From contig NW_026251829.1 in assembly GCF_025024155.1 (NCBI RefSeq), positions 18,079 through 82,078 of the forward strand: DNA of 64,000 bases, given 5' to 3'. Each line of letters opens with the position of its first letter. Positions within the stretch are counted from its first letter, which is position 1. Shown one piece after another: positions 57,019-64,000 of this stretch. The notes beneath the pieces were generated by a model. That model was given only the letters and a program-made list of their open reading frames with translations, did no database searches and had not been told where the DNA came from. This DNA comes from Gamsiella multidivaricata (taxonomy: Eukaryota > Mortierellomycota > Mortierellomycetes > Mortierellales > Mortierellaceae). The position numbers and the translations under genes are program-made.

Positions 57019-58983
57019 CTATCGGTATCGGTAAACTTCGTATCCATTTTGCTCCTGACAAAGATACTTTTGGTACTTGATCTCCTGCACACGATACATC
57101 CAATCGCACAATTCAAGTGTTCCATTTGCTGATCCAACACTGGAAGGGCTTACATTCAGGAACGGGTGAGTATCCAACAGATCCTGGGCAGACTTGCGGT
57201 CCCTGGGATTCTCCTCCAACATGTTCCTCAGCAAATCCGCTGCCTGAATCAGGACTTGAGGATAGACCTTGTCCTGGCCAATAAAGTCCTTCAGCGCACG
57301 CACCGTCTGATTCGTATTCTCAAAACTCAAGTATTTTGATCCAAAATATTGTAAATCGCAGTCGGGGATGTAGGGCTCCAGCATCTCACCGAGGACAACG
57401 CCAAGAGAATACAGATCCGCTGCGGTCGGATCATGTTTTTCATAGAACTGTGGGTTCATAATCTCCGGGGCAATGTAACCAGTCGTACCGCAGACCGGGA
57501 TCTTTTCGCTCGATACATAATTATTCTCCGGACGGCGATCGACTGTCATGGAGAGACCGAAATCGATGATCACAACATCCCGTTTGGTGTGGGTCACCAT
57601 CAGATTGGAGGGGTTGATATCGAGATGGACAATGTTCTTAGCGTGGACAGCAGCCAGACCGGTGAGGACTTGCTTGATGGTCTTGCGAATGGAGCAGATG
57701 TTCTTGTTAACGGCGTGGCAGTCAAACCGCTTCAGCATGGGCAGGACCAGGACCGTGGCTCCGTTATCGTTGACGAACGAATCCTGGAGCTGAATAACAT
57801 AGGGCAGGCTACCGAGGTCGTGCAGCAGTTCCAGCTCCTTTTCTGCCAATCCGGGAATGGGGACCGTCTTGAAGGCCAGGGGCATAAAGTCTGCTATCCG
57901 GATGCCAAACTCGATGGTCGATAGGTCATGCTAAAACAATTGCAGATAAGACAGATTTGGGGATGCATGTTAGTAAGACTGCATTGCAATTTTCGCGACA
58001 TGGTCTGTGCTTCTATGCTAGTTATATATGTCAATATATATTTCAGACGCGTCGTTTGTAGACTGGGAAACTTGTCCGCAGCACTGCCCTCCGATAAGCA
58101 CAGCAACATCTGCGTACGGTCTATTTGTCCGAGAGATGGTCCGAATCTGCAATAAAACACAGACGGACTGAGGGGCAGTCGATGCACAATTGACATTATT
58201 ATATCCCGTTCAACTTGCCTCAAGCTTTGGAAACATGTCGTTGATGAGATATTCTGTCTGACCCTTGGATGGATGGTGCTCACACGGGGCCGTGTATACA
58301 TAATCTGAGCAGCAGGTCTGCTGTTGCTGCTCCTCAGCCTGCTCCTCTTTAATGTCATCGTGCTCATATGCGTTGATCTTTGACATAAGATCCGTGCTGC
58401 TGTTGGCTCCCTTCAACGGACCCTGCAGCAACGGGTTCGACATGACATCCTCGAGCTTGCCAGCAAGCTGCATGGACTGTGTCTGTTTGTAGCCGGGACT
58501 GAGGAGGTGGTAATAACTTTGGCTGTTGGTGCGAATGTGATTCTGAATCTGTTGCATGAAGGGGTGGCCATGACCATAGATAGACCGGTGCTGGTTGCGG
58601 CGTTGATGGATAGCCAGGCGCAGAGGCGGGCCGAAGGGTTGACGCCGCTGCTGCACAATGGACTTTTGGAATGAGCTAGTGCTAATGCTTCCGTTGTTAC
58701 TGTTGTTGTTATTGCTGCTGTTGTTGTTACTACTAGGTCCGGCGCTAACAGTTTTGCACATTCCACCGCTACTTGATGTCATTGTTGCTGCTGAGGATGT
58801 TGTAGGCGAAGCAGGGGCAGAGGACGAAGTAGCATTAGTCATAGCGAGGGTGCTCTCTGCCTTGGATGCCGCAGTGGTCGAGGCAGGCTGTGCACTTGAT
58901 ATTGTGGTGAAGAACAATGTCGAGGAGGCTGCCAGGTTGTATTTGACAGATGAGTTGACGGTCGATATGGAGGTAGCGGCCAT
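57019..58983 (-). CDS. Protein kinase-like protein with HLD in place of HRD
   Basis: Two exons, 58983-58219 and 57930-57019, give 558 aa. The N-terminal 255 residues are Ser/Asn/Thr/Gln-rich, ending YLINDMFPKLE. The kinase domain follows: beta-3 lysine in LAFKTV (Lys276), an alpha-C like EKELELLHDL, the catalytic loop VHLDINPSNLM (Asp359, Asn364), DFG in VIIDFGLSM (Asp378) and GTTGYIAPEIM. The Arg of HRD is Leu, and no glycine-rich loop is recognisable before Lys276. The catalytic residues are otherwise present, so activity is possible. The intron is 288 bp and uses a GC donor with perfect context (GAG|GCAAGT), the only in-phase choice. The start is the first in-frame ATG (MAATSISTVN). The subfamily was not recognised; a CDC7-like or fungal-specific kinase is conceivable. 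Confidence 0.75.
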
Positions 58984-61900
58984 GTTGATGTGATATTCCA
59001 GAGGGAGCTGAGTGGGAGGGGTAGTATTGCGGGGGAGAATGATCACTGGTTATAGTGTATGAGCGAGGATGGGTGCGAGGAGTGGGGACAACGGAAATAC
59101 GATGGTTGCATCAATGTAAAGTGAAGGATTGAAGGAGTGAAGAGATGAGAAGGATGTAGTGGAGTGGTAGAAGTTGAAGATAAGGAAGGTGGTAGAAAGA
59201 TTCACAAACTAGAAACGATTGGTATTGGCAGCGGATTGAACTGCGGCCAGAAACTGTGGCGATGATGACTGAGAATGAGGATGATAATGATGATGATGAG
59301 GATGGAGAAGAAGTAGTAGAAGTTGAAGAGTGTTGGAAGGTGTCAAAGAGGTGTCGAGAGGGGATGAGACTTGGTTGTAGTCTATGTTATATATATCCAT
59401 CCGCACATGAAGACTACTCTATCAATTCAAGTCAAAGAAAGATAAGGACTTCAAGCCATGATTGAAATGAAGTATTTTTTTTGGGCCTATTCAATATGAA
59501 ATTCATTTTTATTTTAGTAATAAACCCGGTTTGTTGCTGACTGACTTATTTCCTCTAGTCCCGTCAGCTAACGAGAGACAAAGTCCAGCGTGTACTGTAC
59601 TAGGTTGAGTTACCCCAGGTTCTGATCCGGTTCCCTCCCTTCTCTGACCAACCAGCCCAGGGTCCTTTGAAGTGACATGGGCTGATACGCCATTATTTCT
59701 GTAATGCCATCCTATAATAATAGACCATCCATATCCCAGAGTCGCCGCCACTCCACTTGACCGTCTCAATTACCAATTGTCTGTTTGCCTCTGCCCCACC
59801 CTGACCGCTCTGCTGATGATATGAATCCTCGGAGCAGCCGTGCGCCAATTTATTAAAGTGCTCTCTTCGTTTCTCTTCATACCAACAGATGGTGCGAAAG
59901 GAAGATGGAAAGAGAGCGAGAATTGAAACTAAGGAAGGAGAATGGATGCAACCACGGATTGCGATCGTACCCACACATCGCCAATGACAATTCGCTAGAT
60001 TTTGATTTTTTACTGTTTCGCTGTACTTTGCAAGGAGCATTGTCAGCCAAATCGTCACATTGATTCTTTGTCCATTTGTTCCTGGATCAATAGTACATGT
60101 AGCCTACATGTGCTAGGCCAAGACCATGCGCGTACTCTCAACCTGGACCTGAATTTGACTTGGACTTAACCCAGGATAGAGGCGTAGAGACTGCATAGAT
60201 CATGGAAGGGTGTCGAGGACAATTATTCCCTCGGTATCACACCTACCCTCTCCTCTTCCTGGAAACATACCCCTCACAGCCCTCATTTCCTTCTGTGGAG
60301 CTCATCAAAAGCATATGTCCCGACTTCGTCAAGCCTACTACCTCTCCTCTGACGATGCTCTTACTGCTCCTATGCGTCTTTTTTTTTCCTGTCTCTATCC
60401 TGTCTCTGCTTCTCCTAGATTCCCTCCAGTAAACAAAAAGGAAATAATGATGCGTCTGGACAGGCAGTAACCTGGTCCATTTCGAGCATCAGCTCTCTCT
60501 CTTTGCGCTGTAATGCTCAAGGTCGAAAGACGACGAATGATGACGAAAAGAGACGGATGAAGAGAAAGTGCAGTCAGGACTCTAACCTCGTAAGAGAAGA
60601 GTGACAGGGTCAACCCGTCCATCTTTTTCATACGCGCAGAAGATACACTCGAAGAAACAAACCATATGGAGGGACAGAGCCTCAGACGGCGTCAATGCTA
60701 AGATGTCAATGCGCTCCTCGCTCTTCCGCTCATATATTTCTTTCTTCATTTTCGGTTTAGCTTGGTTGACGTAGATCTCGAATATAGTCTCTTGCCTATC
60801 TTGACATAGTAGCCATTGATTGTCTGAATAGCCCTTTTTCTATTCATACGTCAAAAATAGCGCTCGGTCCCGACTGACAGACAAAAACTCCGTATCAAAC
60901 TCAAGTCTTACTGGCCTTAGTTATAGACGCACGTGAGGTCAGAAACCACTAGCGCTTTCTCGCCCAATAAACTATGCCACTGCCTCCATCCATCACTGAA
61001 CATGGCGGTGTCGCCACCGCTATTGTTGACTATGTAGAAAACTATGGGTTCATGGGGTACATATGCATTCGAGGAGAAGGAGATGGAGAGGAGGAGGGCC
61101 GATTGGCGCTATTTTAGATCCATAAAGCACAGAGAACCGACGCTAGTCCCTCTGTCTGTATACTTTGCTTCAATTTCCCCCAATCAATCGTTACCTTGTT
61201 CCGTCCCGCGTGCGTGCAGGTAAAGATGGATACATACCAAGGCCTCTCCTGACCACGTTTGAGGCGTCCCCCTTCAACACATTCAAGAAAATAAAGAAAA
61301 ACTCGCCGGCAATTGAAGGCAAAAAAGAAAGTGATATTCAGGAACGGGTACACAAGGGAGAATGTTCTTTTGAACGCAAGGCCACTCCACACATTTGCAA
61401 TTGCACTACTGGATAACACTGCATAGACTAGACCATCGCCCCCTGCCAATACCCTACTCTGCTTCCTTTTTCTACGTAGAAAGGTAACGGGATAGTTTGT
61501 TGCGTTGCGTGCATCACCGATTCTTTGTTAAAAGCACCTATGACATAGAAGGATGAATTAAGATTTGAGTCCACGGAGCAAATTTGTTCAAGAGGAATAT
61601 GACACGACTCTATGTAATTTAATCGTTACACCTCAATGGTAGGGCAAAGAGTAAGAAGAGGAAGTGCTCGCCACAGAAGCAATGGTCGTCATGAAATGAC
61701 GCGGATTGACGACAAAGCATTTTTTTGACGGAATGCAGTGAAGAGCACAAGCGCGCACAGAGCAGCCTCAGCCTAATTCAACACATTCCTTCTGACGACA
61801 GCATTATTTGTACTATTACATTCGTAATCAGAAAGCCAAAAAAAAAAAAAAAAAAGCGAAATGAGGTATCAGTCAAGACTTTCACCTACAAAATAACTGG

Positions 61901-62087
61901 GAAAAAATTCCTTTCTTCTAAATCCTTAAGAATCACGTCGACTGTATCAACGAACAATGTACGCAATTCTGTCACCAGCGACCTTGCGTTTACGCGTCCA
62001 GGAAAAAAAAAATTAGTCACTTTGGCCGTGCAGCACATATACCCGTATTTTCCTGTTTCTCACCAGGTGTTAAGGCGCAAAAGAAGA
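58984..62087. other. Gene-free stretch with simple-sequence DNA
   Basis: No protein gene is supported. The part next to the kinase start is its promoter, with GAT/GAG-rich DNA at about 59250-59330. Further right come CT-rich segments near 60240-60440 and short frames overlapping on both strands. A poly-A run at about 61839-61855 lies before the tRNA gene. Nothing else stands out. Confidence 0.5.
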
Positions 62088-62159
62088 GGTCTCGCCGAGA
62101 CTCGAACTCGGATTGCAAGATTCAGAGTCTTGATTGCTAACCAATTACAACACGAAACC
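62088..62159 (-). tRNA. tRNA-Gln (anticodon CTG)
   Basis: 72 nt fold into a full cloverleaf on the minus strand. The acceptor stem GGTTTCG pairs with CGAGACC. The D arm is TTGT..GCAA around AATTGGTTA. The anticodon stem CAAGA/TCTTG encloses loop CTCTGAA with anticodon CTG, and the T arm CCGAG-TTCGAGT-CTCGG contains the B box. There is no intron and CCA is not encoded. A T-rich stretch downstream on the minus strand (62040-62060 read as complement) could serve as the polymerase III terminator. It is the only confident RNA gene in the window. Confidence 0.95.
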
Positions 62160-62494
62160 CTTCGTGGCAGGCCTTTTTTTAGGAATACTATATTTCCAAA
62201 TTCCGATTCACATCACGTGACATGGCCACTCAGGGCTTTTCTTTTGTGGCCCATGTCGGGCCTCCGGGGCCCTCTAACGCCTTCTGTGCCACCCAAACGC
62301 ATGCCCTTAGGTATGAAGTTTCATCTAGGATAGAAAAGGTCGCTCAAAATCGCCTTTTTTGCATTTTTTTATATTTATTTTTGCGGTATGGATGTTTAGT
62401 ACCATTAGTCGAGGCAAGAGAGCAAGCAGCGTATATAAATGCGTCGCGTGCTCATGGGGATTTATGTTAATAAAAAAATAAAATAAAAAAAGAT

Positions 62495-62509
62495 AGTAAT
62501 AGCAGTAGC

Positions 62510-62568
<59 letters not shown>

Positions 62569-62570
62569 CA
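62495..62570. repeat. (AGT)n trinucleotide microsatellite
   Basis: About 22 AGT/GTA units run with only two early interruptions (AGC). It lies in non-coding DNA about 340 bp from the tRNA gene. Confidence 0.95.
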
Positions 62571-64000
62571 TTTGGAGGCTTGCGATAAATCAAGTTTTAA
62601 TACGACGCACGGTCAATCTACGGCTTCACTTTTGATCACTGTCGCATATTTCACAACAGAGTTCACTGTATATTTAGTCTAACAAGTGTACCTCCAGCTC
62701 ACTATTATATTTAATACAAATAAATACCTAATCGGTGTGGTGTGTGGAGCCACATCTCTTTCTCACTCATTTTCTGAATCCCAAAATATCTCAATCACGT
62801 CAAAAGAAGATAATGGTTGAGTACTGTACAGCCAAGCGCCAACATCACAGTGCAGATAGGTTGTTCCACAGCATCGCAGAGGCATGGCATTTCGCGTTCG
62901 CATAATTTCAGAAAAGCGGCCAAGCTTCTGTCGTCCCTTGGTATATCTGAATATCAAAGAATGATGTGCTCCTCGGCCTTCTCGCCGACTTTACTGGTGA
63001 CATTTATCGTTTTTGGGCGAAGCACTTATGCAAATGTTACTATATTTACCATAAGGAATAAGTGGTATAGGAGTATAGAAGAGGAAGAAGACCAATACAA
63101 TTCTTGTTGTGACAAAGTTGTCGACAGAAGGCCTCGGCCAGGTTGTGTATCTTATCCACGCATATGCGCCGAATCGCGTATTCTTGTCCCCGTGCCCTCT
63201 GTAAACATGATCTCTTAACATGATAGAAGTTTTTAATGAGAACCCTCAAAGGCACGGGATTCATTAACTGTGATCTGAAGCAAGCTGCCCGCTCCGACTA
63301 TGTCGCAACAGATCCGTGTTTCAGGACCAATGACCGCATGTGGTGAACTGATGGTCCCTGCTCCCTACGTGGCCTGTTGTGCGCGAAAGTCATCCTCTAG
63401 CCACGGTCCTCTGACATTTTAAGAAATTGACATCCTCTCAGTCGCTCCATCACATCGAGTCTCAGCTACCCCAGATATGATAGTACCCCTGCACTCGTTC
63501 ATCCGGGGTGTCGTTGATCTCTTTCACGTCGGGTGCTTGTCGTTGTCTCAGGGTAAATCCCATAAAATCATTGCTGCTACAGTTGCGTCCCCGGGCGCGT
63601 TTGCTCACAGCAGTGATTCCATGCTCATGTCCTCAGTCGACGGTGACTTACATCTTCTGTTCCAGATCTCTGCTCTGCTGATAGAGATATGTATTCGCCA
63701 TGACCAGGAGTCGAACCCGGACGAACCGATTTTAGCCAATGACTCTTACCAACGTGGCGATGAGCCGTGCACAGGTATAAGGATGGCGAATTCTTTGGTT
63801 TCCACCAATCATAATGATTCATGTGTCGAGGGAGCCTACACCATGTATTGAAAATGTTAATGCGAAGGGCCTGGTGCCCCTCGACACATCTTTTGACTTT
63901 TTCTCCATGTGCTGTATCTTCTTTTTCTTTTTCTTTTTTTCTGTTTGGCACCCATTGTGACACAGCGGCGCTAGGAACTAGCTGTGAGGAGACGCTTAGT
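62571..64000. other. Right-hand end without a recognisable protein gene
   Basis: 1.4 kb with short, conflicting open frames and no family signature. A tRNA-like fragment lies at about 63695-63760 and is listed separately. A gene beyond the right edge may have its promoter here. Confidence 0.45.
63695..63760 (-). pseudogene. tRNA-like fragment (degenerate tRNA or polymerase III-derived relic)
   Basis: On the minus strand the segment begins TCGCCA and ends TGGCGA, which can pair. It contains GTTGGTAAGAG, like a D loop, and CCGGGTTCGACTCCTGG, which is a good T arm with a perfect B box (GGTTCGACTCC). The D and anticodon stems do not pair properly and the total is only 66 nt. I read it as a decayed tRNA or a tRNA-derived repeat end, not a working tRNA. 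Confidence 0.3.

Noticed and set aside
58658..58993. 111-codon plus-strand frame rich in Leu opposite the kinase gene
   Set aside because: It is the antisense shadow of the Ser/Asn/Thr-rich N-terminus of the kinase-like protein.
61725..62333. 202-codon plus-strand frame
   Set aside because: It runs straight through the tRNA-Gln gene in antisense and through a poly-A tract.

Overview
The window is nuclear DNA of a filamentous fungus, most likely an early-diverging one (Mucoromycota or Mortierellomycota; a Mortierella-like organism is my inference). The genes are rich in short spliceosomal introns, mostly 50-120 bp with GT..AG ends. The gene set combines fungal markers (homoserine O-acetyltransferase, Yos1, a stand-alone RNA guanylyltransferase without the animal triphosphatase domain) with genes that yeasts and most Dikarya lack (UFL1, CASC3/Barentsz, RPAP3, a TYSND1-type peroxisomal protease). 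Twenty-one protein genes and one tRNA gene are supported. For almost every gene I rebuilt exons by hand from splice sites, reading phase and family motifs; exon coordinates are in each entry.

Layout, left to right. 1-1790 holds no resolvable gene. 1791-8863 (-) is the mRNA guanylyltransferase, with a 1.6-kaa low-complexity tail. 10830-14021 (+) is a protein of about 11 SANT/Myb repeats. 14262-15801 (-) is a four-helix membrane protein. 16274-19219 (-) is acylaminoacyl-peptidase, divergent from UFL1 (19412-22660, +). UFL1 is convergent with CDC73 (22740-24489, -), which is divergent from GPI18/PIG-V (24758-26549, +). Then come a kynurenine aminotransferase (27109-29148, +), NHP2 (29295-30393, +), MET2 (30844-32924, +), mitochondrial bL33 (33179-33553, -), SPF27/BCAS2 (33968-35075, +), Barentsz (35177-38589, -), YOS1 (39161-39674, +), ADA3 (40112-42545, -), RPAP3 (43053-44982, +), TYSND1-like protease (45085-47851, -), a GH20 hexosaminidase (48978-52522, +), an ArfGAP (52754-54975, -) and a kinase-like protein (57019-58983, -). 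58984-64000 has no protein gene that I can support, but contains tRNA-Gln(CTG).

The genes do not form a metabolic cluster. Most are single-copy housekeeping genes packed as divergent or convergent pairs with 80-500 bp between them. Many act on making or processing RNA polymerase II transcripts: CEG1 caps, CDC73 (Paf1 complex) elongates, ADA3 (SAGA) activates, RPAP3 helps assemble the polymerase, SPF27 splices and Barentsz marks spliced mRNA. I read this as background gene order, not a designed cluster.

The points most worth a second look are the altered motif I and giant tail of the capping enzyme, the presence of a UFMylation ligase in a fungus, a 3' splice-site choice that decides whether the TYSND1-like protease ends in the peroxisomal signal SKL, and an H/ACA-like hairpin inside an intron of the H/ACA protein gene NHP2.
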